53,265 nucleotides of DNA from CAYZXT01 sp964482515 (GCA_964482515.1 CAYZXT010000017.1:1-53265); one strand, 5' to 3'; shown: positions 8,350-16,860, numbered from the stretch's first letter. Program-made: numbers and translations. Notes: generated by a model from the sequence alone, not told the origin.

Positions 8350-9054
8350 ATGATCGACCTTTCCGAACGCATCCACCTGCCGGAACTCATGGACACGCAG
8401 ACCTTCCCGCCGGCCGTCGTGAAGCGGACGTTGGATTTCCTTCACCTCACGAACCGCCGCTTCGGCGGCAACCAAATCATCCTGAACCATCTGGAAGAAT
8501 GGAGCGTCCGTTGGTCTCCGGGCGAAACGATCCGGCTGCTCGACGTCGGGACGGGGCTGGCGGACATCCCTCTGGCCGTGGCCCGGTGGGCGCGCAAGCG
8601 CGGCTGGAAGATCCAAATCATGGCCATCGACCTCATGCCGGAAATCGCCGAACTGGCCCGGCGTCAGGTCCGCGACTACCCGGAAATTGAGGTTTTGAAC
8701 CAAGACCTGTTCTCCCTGCCGTTGGAGAATAAATTCGATTACGTGACCGCCTCGCTTTTTCTGCACCATTGCTCCGCAGACGACACGCCCCGCGCCTTGA
8801 AAGTCTTCGACGCGCTCGGCCGGCGCGGCGTGATCGCCGGCGACCTCTATCGCTCCCGCGGGAGCTACGCGGCGGTGACGCTGCTGAGCTATCTCGCCGG
8901 GAACCGCGTGGTGCGGAACGACGGGCCGCTCTCCATCCGGCGGGCCTTCTGTCCGGAGGAACTGCAAAGCATGGCTGAGGCCCTGGGATTGTCCTATTTG
9001 CGGGCGCGGCGCGAACCCTGGTATCGCGTCAGCCTGGCCGGGGAACGCCCGTGA
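8350..9054 (+). CDS. SAM-dependent class I methyltransferase of the PKS cassette
   Basis: A 234-residue Rossmann-fold methyltransferase. Motif I is LLDVGTGLADIPLAV (about residues 64-78); the acidic residue after the second strand is in MAIDLMPEIAE; the VTASLFLHHC stretch near 133 is the motif IV region, followed by a C-terminal domain. It starts 21 nt after the polyketide synthase stop, and its own stop overlaps the GTG start of the flavoprotein (GTGA). Context suggests O- or C-methylation of the polyketide product. The protein most resembles the methyltransferases that accompany bacterial type III PKS genes. The substrate is inferred from context only. Confidence 0.85.
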   Translation: MIDLSERIHLPELMDTQTFPPAVVKRTLDFLHLTNRRFGGNQIILNHLEEWSVRWSPGETIRLLDVGTGLADIPLAVARWARKRGWKIQIMAIDLMPEIAELARRQVRDYPEIEVLNQDLFSLPLENKFDYVTASLFLHHCSADDTPRALKVFDALGRRGVIAGDLYRSRGSYAAVTLLSYLAGNRVVRNDGPLSIRRAFCPEELQSMAEALGLSYLRARREPWYRVSLAGERP

Positions 9055-10190
9055 ACGAAAAAGTTGTCGTCGTGGGCGGCGGGCCCGCCGGGGCCAGCGC
9101 GGCGCTGGGTTTTTTACGCGCCGGATACGATGTCACGCTGCTCGAACAGCGAAACCACTGGCTGGGCCGCGTCTGCGGAGCGTTCCTGGACGCGGAGGCC
9201 GTGCAGCACCTTCGCTGGCTGAACGTCTTCGACGACATGGTTTCCGCCGGCGCCACCAGGGTGCCCACCAGCGTCCTGACCACCGCGCGCCGGACCGTTT
9301 TGCGCCTCAACACCGAGCAATTGACCGATACCGGCTGGGGGTTGCCCAGGCAGCAGCTCGAGGAAATCCTGATAAAATCCGTCGTCCGGTCGGGCGGACT
9401 CGTCAAAATCGGCACGCGCGTGATCTCCTATCAAAAAGACGGCGACGACTGGGTCGTGCTGGCGCGGGAACTGGAGGGAACGACCGCGTTCCGGGCGAAA
9501 CACCTGGTTTTGTCCAACGGGCGATTCAATCCGATGTCGGGCCAACCGATCGGGAAACGCGCGGGATGGTACGGCTGGAACGCCCTTTTCGAAGACGTGC
9601 CCCAGGAACCCGGGGAGATGTCCATGCATTTCTATCCCGGCGGCTACGTGGGCGTCCTCACTTTCCGCGACGGGACCAGCAACGTCTGCGGCCTGCGCCA
9701 TCGACGGAACGGCGATCATGGCGGATGGAACGATGTCTTCGCGGACGCCATGGAGCGACAACCGAACCTGGAGGATCTGCTGAAAGACGCCCGGCGCGTG
9801 TCCGAATGGCGCGGCGTGGGCCCGCTGCCCTTCGGCCGGAGGAAACTTTCCGGCGGCGGGCCGATCCTGGCGGGCGACGCGGCCGCGGTGGGCGACCCTT
9901 TCATGGGCGAAGGCATCGGCCGCGCGCTCGGCGCCGGCCCCATGATCTTCCAGGCGCTGGAGAAATCAGGGGCCCGCGCGTCCGACGATATTTTCAGGCG
10001 GGAGTACGCCCGGCTGTGGCGGGAATCCTATAAAGCGCGCTTTAAATTGGGATTTTGGATGCGCCGCCTCATGGGCCCGGCGCCGATGTCCGGCCCCATT
10101 CTGGAATTCCTCGCCAAAAGAGACACACTCTTGCACAAAGTGATGCCTTTTCTGCACCGCGGATTTTCGCCCCGCCGCAAGAACGAATAA
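9051..10190 (+). CDS. FAD-dependent oxidoreductase/monooxygenase (geranylgeranyl-reductase-like family)
   Basis: A 379-residue flavoprotein with the N-terminal dinucleotide motif VVVVGGGPAGASAA (residues 5-18), a GLPRQQLEEIL segment that matches the NADPH-side helix of this group, and the FAD ribityl motif AGDAAAVGDPFMGEGIGRA near 281. Starts at GTG 9051, overlapping the methyltransferase stop by 4 nt. Such enzymes either hydroxylate aromatic rings or reduce isoprenoid double bonds. In the SRS pathway of Streptomyces an FAD enzyme hydroxylates the alkylresorcinol, so ring hydroxylation is the preferred guess here. Last gene of the cassette; ispG follows with its own promoter. Confidence 0.85.
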   Translation: MNEKVVVVGGGPAGASAALGFLRAGYDVTLLEQRNHWLGRVCGAFLDAEAVQHLRWLNVFDDMVSAGATRVPTSVLTTARRTVLRLNTEQLTDTGWGLPRQQLEEILIKSVVRSGGLVKIGTRVISYQKDGDDWVVLARELEGTTAFRAKHLVLSNGRFNPMSGQPIGKRAGWYGWNALFEDVPQEPGEMSMHFYPGGYVGVLTFRDGTSNVCGLRHRRNGDHGGWNDVFADAMERQPNLEDLLKDARRVSEWRGVGPLPFGRRKLSGGGPILAGDAAAVGDPFMGEGIGRALGAGPMIFQALEKSGARASDDIFRREYARLWRESYKARFKLGFWMRRLMGPAPMSGPILEFLAKRDTLLHKVMPFLHRGFSPRRKNE

Positions 10191-10220
10191 CCGAACCCCG
10201 TCCGAACTCTCCCCGGCAAA

Positions 10221-10229
10221 TGATATAAT
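10221..10229 (+). promoter_or_regulatory. Extended -10 promoter of ispG (leaderless type)
   Basis: TGATATAAT is a perfect TGN extended -10 with consensus TATAAT. The ispG ATG lies 8 nt downstream, so transcription is predicted to begin at or within 1-2 nt of the start codon. Confidence 0.65.
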
Positions 10230-10237
10230 TCCGCTTT

Positions 10238-12304
10238 ATGGAACAAGCGTCCAAAACCATCGATCCCCGAATTCCTTTCTGCGAAAACCTTTTCGCCTAT
10301 CGTCGACGCAAGACCCGCGTGGTGATGGTGGGCGACGTGGCCGTGGGCGGCGACAATCCGCTTCGCCTGCAGTCCATGACCACGACGCGCACCCAGGACA
10401 CCGACGCCACGGTCGCCCAGGCCGTCCGGCTGGTGAATTCGGGCTGCGAAATCGTCCGCATCACCGCGCCGTCCGAAATCGACGCGCGCAACCTCAAGAA
10501 TATCAAAGCCGCGCTGCGCGCCAAGGGAATAAAAGTCCCCCTCGTGGCGGACATCCACTTCCGGCCGGAAGCCGCCATGGAAGCCGCCGAGCACGTCGAG
10601 AAGGTCCGCATCAACCCGGGCAACTTTGCGGACTTCAAAGCTTTCAAGATCATCGAGTATTCCGACCGGCAATACCGGGAAGAGCTGGAACGCATCGAAG
10701 AACGCTTCACGCCCCTCGTCCTGAAGATGAAGCGCCTCGGCCGCGCCATGCGCATCGGCACCAACCACGGCTCGCTTTCCGACCGCATCATGAACCGCTA
10801 CGGCGATTCTCCGGAAGGCATGGTGGAATCGGCGCTGGAGTTCGTCCGCATCTGCGAGAAGAACGGCTACCGCGACATCATCCTGTCGATGAAGGCCTCC
10901 AACCCGAAGATCATGATCGCCGCTTATCGCCTCCTGGCCGCGCGCATGGCCCAAGAGAACATGGACTATCCCTTTCACCTCGGCGTCACCGAAGCGGGCG
11001 ACGGCGAGGACGGCCGCATCAAGTCCGCCATCGGCATCGGCAGCTTGCTGGAGGACGGCATCGGCGACACGATCCGCGTTTCCCTGACGGAAGAACCGGA
11101 GCTGGAGCTCCCCGTGGCGCGAAAGCTCGCCGCCTATTACAACGGCCGCCGGGCCACAACGTTCTTCCACGCCCCAGTGGAACCCTGTGAAGATTTGGTC
11201 CACGCCGATAATTTTTATCACTACGCGCGGCGCGCGACGAAAACGGTCCAGGTCGGCGCGATCAAACTGGGCGGCGAAGAAACAATCCGCGTCGTCAACA
11301 ACGTTTCACGATTGGGCCTGTCGCCGGAAAATCTCCTGGCCGTTTTGGAACAACAGCTAAAATCCTCGAAGAACATCCCGCCGGAGATTTTGGAATGGGA
11401 CGTCCGTTCGCAGGCCGACGCGGACGCGCTGATGAATTTCCGCCGTTCGCTGCAGAAGGAAACCACGCGCGTGGGATACCTGGCGCGGATCCACGGCCCG
11501 CTGGAATTGTTGGCCGCCGCGCGCGACGCGGCCGACGCCTTCGTCCTGGCTCCGCCGGAGAACGCCGCCAACGGGAACCGGTCCGCGTTCACCCAAAAAC
11601 TGCAGTCCGCGGCGAAAACAACGGAAGCCGCGGGAAAACCGCTGTTCCTGGAAGCCGCCGACGCCGAGGAACTTTTGGAATGGGCCAACGCGCTTAAATC
11701 CGCCGCGCACATTGTCGTTCTGACCCTTCAACCGGCCGACGTTTCGAAACTCATCCACCAATGGCGATACATCGCCGCGCAGGGATGGGTGAAGGACGCC
11801 GGCTTCGCCTTCCACCTCCAGGCGCCGACACTCGATGCGTCGGAAGAAAGCCTGCTGCAGACGTCGATCCTCGTCGGGTCGCTCCTGTCCGACGGCCTCG
11901 GCGATTCTGTCCAGATTGAACAAGGCTCGGATCTGAAACGCGATTTGGAATTAGCGTCTAATATTTTGCAGGGCGCGGGGGTGCGCATCACCAAGACGGA
12001 ATACGTTTCCTGCCCTTCCTGCGGACGAACGCTCTTCAACCTGCAGACGACCACGGAGCGCATCAAGAAGCAAACCAACCATTTAAAGAACGTGAAGATC
12101 GCCATCATGGGCTGTATCGTGAACGGGCCGGGCGAAATGGCGGACGCGGATTTCGGCTACGTGGGCGGCGGCCCGGGCAAGATCAATCTTTACGTCGGCA
12201 AGGAATGCGTGGAAAAAGGCATTCCCATGGAAGAAGCCGATCAACGGCTGGTGCAACTGATCCGAACCCACGGCAAGTGGACGGAACCCGTTCCGGAGGC
12301 TTGA
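10238..12304 (+). CDS. ispG: 4-hydroxy-3-methylbut-2-enyl diphosphate synthase, large three-domain type
   Basis: Catalyses the penultimate step of the MEP isoprenoid pathway, converting MEcPP to HMBPP with a [4Fe-4S] cluster. At 688 residues it is nearly twice the E. coli enzyme. The TIM barrel comes first (QSMTTTRTQDTDATVAQ near residue 45; LVADIHFRPEAA near 101). A variable insert domain lies at about 400-570, and the cluster domain is C-terminal with CPSC near 592 and MGCIVNGPGEM near 624. This layout is known from Bacteroidetes, Chlamydiae and plants. The redox partner is probably a ferredoxin or flavodoxin encoded elsewhere. An internal ATG is not needed: the first ATG lies just after a -10 box. 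Confidence 0.96.
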   Translation: MEQASKTIDPRIPFCENLFAYRRRKTRVVMVGDVAVGGDNPLRLQSMTTTRTQDTDATVAQAVRLVNSGCEIVRITAPSEIDARNLKNIKAALRAKGIKVPLVADIHFRPEAAMEAAEHVEKVRINPGNFADFKAFKIIEYSDRQYREELERIEERFTPLVLKMKRLGRAMRIGTNHGSLSDRIMNRYGDSPEGMVESALEFVRICEKNGYRDIILSMKASNPKIMIAAYRLLAARMAQENMDYPFHLGVTEAGDGEDGRIKSAIGIGSLLEDGIGDTIRVSLTEEPELELPVARKLAAYYNGRRATTFFHAPVEPCEDLVHADNFYHYARRATKTVQVGAIKLGGEETIRVVNNVSRLGLSPENLLAVLEQQLKSSKNIPPEILEWDVRSQADADALMNFRRSLQKETTRVGYLARIHGPLELLAAARDAADAFVLAPPENAANGNRSAFTQKLQSAAKTTEAAGKPLFLEAADAEELLEWANALKSAAHIVVLTLQPADVSKLIHQWRYIAAQGWVKDAGFAFHLQAPTLDASEESLLQTSILVGSLLSDGLGDSVQIEQGSDLKRDLELASNILQGAGVRITKTEYVSCPSCGRTLFNLQTTTERIKKQTNHLKNVKIAIMGCIVNGPGEMADADFGYVGGGPGKINLYVGKECVEKGIPMEEADQRLVQLIRTHGKWTEPVPEA

Positions 12305-12310
12305 CCCTTC

Positions 12311-13471
12311 ATGCCCGATACCATCGCTGACTCATTGAATCCAACCGACCGGAAACTTTTCTTCCGCTTGTTTTTCTTCGGCGTTTTCTTCGTCCTTCTC
12401 GTCTCCCTCACCCGGCTGTTCCTTCCATTTTTCACCCCCGTCATGTTCGCCGCCACCCTGACGATCGTATTTTACCCGCTCCATCTGTGGATTACGAAAC
12501 GCGTCAACAACAGGAACGCCGCAGCTTTCGTTTCAACGCTACTTATCGCCATGATCGTCGTACTCCCGGTGCTCTTCCTCGTCTGGTACCTCGTCAAAGA
12601 GGCGGCGGACCTTTTCCCCACGGCCAAAAGCTGGCTGGAGAGCGCGAAGCACATGTCGGACACTCCCTTCGCCACCACATTGCCCGCGCCGCTGAATTCT
12701 CTCTGGCTGCGCGTGGAAAGCGTGACCTCGACCTGGCAGGTCGACCTGCAGGGCATCATCCTGAACAATTTGAACCGGGTGGGGACGGGGATAACGGCCT
12801 TCGGCGCCAAAGTGGCGAAGAACATCGTCTTCATCGCCTTCGACGTCGTAGTGATGACTTTCACCCTCTTCTTTTTCCTGCGGGACGGCGTCCGCACCGT
12901 GCAATGGATAGTGGACATAATCCCGATGGAACGGGAAAACAAGAATTTCATCATCGACGTCCTCAACCGAACCATCAGCGCCGTGGTGCGCGGGTTGTTC
13001 ATCACGGCCATGACGCAGGCCGCGCTGGCGGGGCTGGCCTTCTGGGTGCTGGGTGTACGTTTCCCCGTCCTGCTCACCTTTGCGACCGCCTTCATGGCGC
13101 TGATCCCCTTCGCGGGCGCGGCCGGGATATGGCTGCCGGTGTCGCTGTACATGCTTTTCAAAGTCTCCGTGACCAAGGGCATCATCCTTTTGGTCTGGGG
13201 CGGATTGGTGGTCAGCATGGTGGACAATTTCCTCCGGCCGATCCTGATCAGCGATAAGGCGAAGCTCCCGATCCTGCTGCTCTTCCTGGGCATACTGGGC
13301 GGACTGCAAACATACGGCTTCATCGGCCTTCTGGTCGGGCCGCTCATGATCGCGACCGTGCTGGCGTTCGTCAAAATCTATCAGACACAGTACCACCGGG
13401 CACACCCCGACAAACCGGCCGACTTACAGTCCCCCCACATTGAGACCCGCCGAACCGATCCGCTCCCGTAG
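12311..13471 (+). CDS. AI-2E family transporter (PF01594 permease)
   Basis: A 386-residue polytopic inner-membrane protein with two N-terminal membrane segments (about 18-55), one at 60-85, a soluble middle part (85-160) and four to five C-terminal segments. ALIPFAGAAGIWLPVSL near residue 260 and LRPILISDKAKLPILLLFLGILGG near 310 are hallmark stretches, quoted here only as family signatures. Members export small molecules or act as Na+/H+ antiporters; the autoinducer-2 role applies to few of them, so the substrate is unknown. GGAGG at about 12295 gives a ribosome site 11 nt before the ATG. Its 3' end overlaps the next gene by 32 nt. Confidence 0.88.
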   Translation: MPDTIADSLNPTDRKLFFRLFFFGVFFVLLVSLTRLFLPFFTPVMFAATLTIVFYPLHLWITKRVNNRNAAAFVSTLLIAMIVVLPVLFLVWYLVKEAADLFPTAKSWLESAKHMSDTPFATTLPAPLNSLWLRVESVTSTWQVDLQGIILNNLNRVGTGITAFGAKVAKNIVFIAFDVVVMTFTLFFFLRDGVRTVQWIVDIIPMERENKNFIIDVLNRTISAVVRGLFITAMTQAALAGLAFWVLGVRFPVLLTFATAFMALIPFAGAAGIWLPVSLYMLFKVSVTKGIILLVWGGLVVSMVDNFLRPILISDKAKLPILLLFLGILGGLQTYGFIGLLVGPLMIATVLAFVKIYQTQYHRAHPDKPADLQSPHIETRRTDPLP

Positions 13472-14249
13472 CCACCCTCTCGTAAAACAATTGAGGGATA
13501 TCCGCGACGGCCGCGAAATTAACGCGGAGCTGTTCGTCGAGGGATCCAAGATCGCGGAAGAGCTCCTCGCCTCGCCCCTCAAATCTCTTCGTTTTTTTCA
13601 CACATCGGCCTGGGCCGAATCGCCGAAGGCCGCCGCTTTGCTCGCCCGCCTTCGGGAGAAAACCATTCCGGGGCATGCGGTTTCGGACGACGTGATGGAA
13701 TTCGTCTCGGACACGCAGTCGCCTCCCGGTCTGATCGTGTTGGCCGAACGCCCACGATGGGAACTGAAGTCCCTGCTCGACCAAGAAAAGCCGCTCCTCG
13801 TCATACTCGACGGGCTGCAGCTGCCCAATAACGCGGGCGCGGTGATGCGGACGGCCGAAGCCGCCGGCGTCCAGGGCATCCTGTCCACCACCGGGACCTG
13901 CGACCTCTATGGCCCCAAGACCCTCAGGGCCTCCGCCGGAAGCGCCTTCCGCCTGCCGATCCTTCCCGCTCTGGCGCGGGAAGAAATCTTCAAAGCCTGC
14001 CAAACCGCGGGCGTCTCCGTCGTCACCGCCGATTCCCATGGCGGGTCCTCTTTCCGGGAGTGGGACTGGAAGCGCGGGACCGCCCTTCTCCTCGGCGCCG
14101 AGGGTCCCGGACTCGCCGGCATTGATCCCGCGTTCTCTCCGGCGCCGCTCCACATCCCGATGAAAAAACCCGTGGAGTCCCTGAACGTTTCCGTGGCCGC
14201 GGGGATCATGCTGTTCGAAGCGCACCGGCAGCGCGAGGGCGGACAATGA
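13440..14249 (+). CDS. TrmH/SpoU-family RNA 2'-O-methyltransferase
   Basis: A 269-residue SPOUT enzyme. An N-terminal substrate-binding domain (residues 8-100, SHPLVKQLRDIRDG, LFVEGSKIAEELL) precedes the knotted catalytic domain: NNAGAVMRTAEAAG (motif 1, about residue 124), LLLGAEGPGL (motif 2, about 220) and IPMKKPVESLNVSVAAGI (motif 3). The substrate is rRNA or tRNA ribose; the 23S rRNA G2251-like (RlmB/TsnR) branch is most likely. The start is TTG at 13440, the only usable start that keeps the N-terminal domain, and it overlaps the permease gene by 32 nt. Its stop overlaps the next ATG (ATGA). Confidence 0.9.
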   Translation: MRPAEPIRSRSHPLVKQLRDIRDGREINAELFVEGSKIAEELLASPLKSLRFFHTSAWAESPKAAALLARLREKTIPGHAVSDDVMEFVSDTQSPPGLIVLAERPRWELKSLLDQEKPLLVILDGLQLPNNAGAVMRTAEAAGVQGILSTTGTCDLYGPKTLRASAGSAFRLPILPALAREEIFKACQTAGVSVVTADSHGGSSFREWDWKRGTALLLGAEGPGLAGIDPAFSPAPLHIPMKKPVESLNVSVAAGIMLFEAHRQREGGQ

Positions 14250-15424
14250 CCATGGCGCGCGTCAAAACAGGCTTGGATGTTTTGGAGGAAGACGGCGGAA
14301 AGATCCTCAAAGGCCAGCGTCTGGGATTGATCCTGCACCAGGCGTCCGTCAATTCCCGGATCGAACCCGCGCTGGATGTTTTTCGCCGTCTGAAACTCAA
14401 CGTGACCGCACTCTTCGCGCCGGAGCACGGCCTGGCCGGGACCCTGCAGGACCAGGTGCCGGTGAACCGTACGCTCAAGCATTCGGACGGACTTCCCGTC
14501 TTCAGTTTGTACGGGGACCGGCGGGAACCCACCTCCGCCATGCTGAAGAACGTGGACACGCTTGTTTTCGACCTGCAGGACATCGGCGTCCGTTATTACA
14601 CTTTCATCTGGACCATGGCCCTGGCCATGAAGGCCGCGGCGCAGGAGGACAAAGCCTTCGTCGTCCTGGACCGCCCCAACCCGCTCGGCGGCGTGGACCT
14701 GGAAGGGAACATTCCCGATCCGCGGTTCGCCTCCTTCGTCGGACTTCACCCTTTGCCCGTGCGGCACGGCATGACCGCCGGCGAGCTGGCCCGCTATTTC
14801 AACGGCCGGTTCGGGTTTGATTGCGATTTGGTCGTGGTTCCGATGCGCGGGTGGAAACGGAGGATGTGGTTCGACGGAACCGGCCTGCCGTGGGTGCTTC
14901 CTTCGCCCAACATGCCGACACTGGACGCCGCCGCGGTCTACGCCGGCATGTGCCTGCTGGAAGCGACGAACATTTCCGAGGGGCGCGGCACCACGCGGCC
15001 CTTCGAGCTGTTGGGCGCGCCGTTCATCGACGCCGAAGAACTCGCGCGGGAACTCAACCGGAAAAAGCTTCCGGGCGCGGCGTTCCGGCCCTGCGCCTTC
15101 CAACCAACATTCAACAAATGGGCCGGAAAGGAGTGCCGTGGCGTCCAGCTGCACGTGACCGACCGCCGCGTTTTTAGATCGTTTATCACGGGACTGGTTT
15201 TCATCCAGACCGTCCGGACGCTTTGGCCCGGGCAATTCCGCTGGAAACAGCCGCCCTACGAATACGAGCTGAAAAAACTTCCGATGGACATCCTCTGCGG
15301 GACGGACGGATTGCGGCGGGACATTGAGCGCGGGTTGGACATTACGAAGCGCGAAAAAGGATGGCGGGCCGGGCTGAAAAAATTCGGCGCCGAACGAAAT
15401 AAGTTTTTATTGTACCGGGGCTGA
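14246..15424 (+). CDS. NamZ-like exo-beta-N-acetylmuramidase (DUF1343)
   Basis: DUF1343 proteins, founded by Bacillus NamZ, remove N-acetylmuramic acid from the non-reducing end of peptidoglycan fragments. Family stretches: LFAPEHGLAGTLQD (about 54-67), LVFDLQDIGVRYYTF (about 108-122), VLDRPNPLGGVDLEG (about 140-154) and ISEGRGTTRPFE (about 243-254). The length of 392 residues is standard. Unusually, no signal peptide is visible, although many relatives are exported; the protein may act on recycled muropeptides in the cytosol. ATG at 14246 overlaps the preceding stop; a second ATG at 14252 is possible. The 3' end overlaps mtgA, on the opposite strand, by 18 bp. Confidence 0.87.
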   Translation: MTMARVKTGLDVLEEDGGKILKGQRLGLILHQASVNSRIEPALDVFRRLKLNVTALFAPEHGLAGTLQDQVPVNRTLKHSDGLPVFSLYGDRREPTSAMLKNVDTLVFDLQDIGVRYYTFIWTMALAMKAAAQEDKAFVVLDRPNPLGGVDLEGNIPDPRFASFVGLHPLPVRHGMTAGELARYFNGRFGFDCDLVVVPMRGWKRRMWFDGTGLPWVLPSPNMPTLDAAAVYAGMCLLEATNISEGRGTTRPFELLGAPFIDAEELARELNRKKLPGAAFRPCAFQPTFNKWAGKECRGVQLHVTDRRVFRSFITGLVFIQTVRTLWPGQFRWKQPPYEYELKKLPMDILCGTDGLRRDIERGLDITKREKGWRAGLKKFGAERNKFLLYRG

Positions 15425-16333
15425 AATCGTCGCGGTGTCCGGTTCGGGAGCGAATTCGTCCTGAACGGAAGGCTTTGAAGGTTCAGCGATCCCGGTCTTC
15501 TCCGCTTCCGGTTCGACCGGAACTTGCTCCACGGGAATTTCTTCCGGATCGCCTTCCTCTTCCCTCGGTTCTTCCTCGCGGCTCGCATCAAACCAATCGG
15601 CGGGAACGGGAGGCGCGACCGGGACCTCGGGCTCGGGGACCGGCAAGTAGCCGGATCGGCCCATCCACTTGAGGACCCACTCCTTGCGGCGCAGGGCGAA
15701 CCGGCTGCCGCCCGTGGGCGAATGTCGCCGGGGACTGGGCACGACCGCGGCCAGCGAAGCCGCTTCCTCCGGCGACAAATCCGCGGCGGGCTTGCCGAAA
15801 AAAGCCCAGGACGCCGCCTCCGCGCCGAAGATGCCGTCCCCCCACTCGATCACGTTCAAATAGATCTCCATGATCCGCCTCTTGCTCAGACTCCGCTCCA
15901 TCAAAAGCGCGATTTCAATCTCCTTCAGCTTGCGGAGAGGGGTCTTGCGCGGCGTGAGGTAGAGGTTCTTCGCGACCTGCTGCGTGATGGTGCTGCCGCC
16001 GAAGGCGAACCTCCGGCGGAGGATGTTCTGCCGGACGGAATTCCGGAGCGAAGTCCAATCCACCCCGCGGTGCTGATGGAACCGGGCGTCCTCCGACACA
16101 AGGACCGCGTGGCGGAGGTGCGGCGAAATCCGCTCCAGGGGGACCCAGGTTTGGTGGATTTTATAGGGACGGCCGGCCGCCTTGGCCTGCATCATCCGGA
16201 TTTCCATCATGCGGGTCCGCGCCGGGTTGAAGGTCTTGAGCGCCTTCACGTCCGGCGGCCAAAAGAACCAGACAGCCCAAGCGGAAAATGAAACAGCCAA
16301 CAGGAGGAAAAACGCGACCGCGGGTCTTTTCAA
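15407..16333 (-). CDS. mtgA: Monofunctional peptidoglycan glycosyltransferase with acidic C-terminal tail
   Basis: Polymerises lipid II into glycan strands at the inner membrane. A membrane anchor lies at residues 5-25. The GT51 domain carries the catalytic glutamate Glu81 in VSEDARFHQHRG, GGSTITQQ (112-119), KRRIMEIYLN (about 155) and the GAEAASWAFFGK segment (about 173). From about residue 238 the protein continues with a 70-residue Pro/Glu-rich tail (REEEPREEEG, QVPVEPEAEK), absent from normal MtgA of about 240 residues. The start is TTG at 16333 with AAGGA 7 nt before it. No transpeptidase domain is present, so it is not a class A penicillin-binding protein. It converges on the muramidase gene. 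Confidence 0.9.
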   Translation of the reverse strand: MKRPAVAFFLLLAVSFSAWAVWFFWPPDVKALKTFNPARTRMMEIRMMQAKAAGRPYKIHQTWVPLERISPHLRHAVLVSEDARFHQHRGVDWTSLRNSVRQNILRRRFAFGGSTITQQVAKNLYLTPRKTPLRKLKEIEIALLMERSLSKRRIMEIYLNVIEWGDGIFGAEAASWAFFGKPAADLSPEEAASLAAVVPSPRRHSPTGGSRFALRRKEWVLKWMGRSGYLPVPEPEVPVAPPVPADWFDASREEEPREEEGDPEEIPVEQVPVEPEAEKTGIAEPSKPSVQDEFAPEPDTATISAPVQ

Positions 16334-16391
16334 ATTGCCGTTCCTTTCATATCCCCACCCCTATAATGCCGTTCAGACGGCAACGCGGCGA

Positions 16392-16420
16392 TTGCGAACC
16401 GCTTCCGAACGTTGTATCAT
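16392..16420 (+). promoter_or_regulatory. Promoter of the single-domain response regulator
   Basis: TTGCGA (16392-16397) and TATCAT (16415-16420) are 17 nt apart. The ATG at 16430 follows the -10 by 9 nt, with no Shine-Dalgarno sequence, again pointing to a leaderless or near-leaderless message. Confidence 0.55.
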
Positions 16421-16429
16421 GAGACCGCT

Positions 16430-16804
16430 ATGGCCCAGAAGAAAAAAATCCTCATCGTCGATGACGAACACAATATCGCCGAATATCTCCAGACCCTGCT
16501 CAGCTTGAGCGGCTATGAGACGATCATGGCGTTCGACGGTCGGGCCGGCGTGACCGAAGCCCGGGACAAGAAACCCAACCTCATCCTCCTGGACATCATG
16601 ATGCCGAAGCTGAACGGCATCGACACCTGCCAGCTCATCAAGGAAGATTCTTCCATCAAGAGCATCCCCATCGTGATGCTGACGTCGCTGAGCCAGATGA
16701 GCGACATCGAAAAAGCCTTCGCGGCCGGGGCCGTCGACTATATTACCAAACCGTTCGACACGCAGCGCCTCATCCAAAAAGTCAAAAAACACCTCGGCGA
16801 ATAG
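16430..16804 (+). CDS. Single-domain response regulator (CheY-like)
   Basis: A 124-residue receiver domain with no output domain. IVDDEHN carries the acidic pair near residues 9-10, LILLDIMMPKLNG the phospho-acceptor Asp (about residue 53), VMLTSLSQ the conserved Thr, and DYITKPFDTQRL the conserved Lys. The frame is open 18 nt further up (ATG 16412), but that start overlaps the -10 box, so MAQKKK at 16430 is chosen. A strong terminator follows, so the gene is monocistronic. With no kinase or flagellar gene nearby, its partner is unknown. Lone receivers may serve in motility, twitching or phosphorelays. Confidence 0.92.
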   Translation: MAQKKKILIVDDEHNIAEYLQTLLSLSGYETIMAFDGRAGVTEARDKKPNLILLDIMMPKLNGIDTCQLIKEDSSIKSIPIVMLTSLSQMSDIEKAFAAGAVDYITKPFDTQRLIQKVKKHLGE

Positions 16805-16825
16805 CCTTCCCCCTTTAAAACGAAG

Positions 16826-16860
16826 ACGCCCGCAACCTGACCGGTGGCGGGCGTTTTTTT
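16826..16860 (+). terminator. Rho-independent terminator after the response regulator
   Basis: An 8-bp perfect stem, ACGCCCGC (16826-16833) with GCGGGCGT (16847-16854), is followed by seven T in a row. It begins 22 nt after the stop codon and separates this gene from the convergent phoH. Confidence 0.85.

Noticed and set aside
10028..11221. A 397-codon minus-strand frame opposite ispG and the flavoprotein
   Set aside because: Antisense shadow with His/Arg/Gly-rich composition and no family motif.
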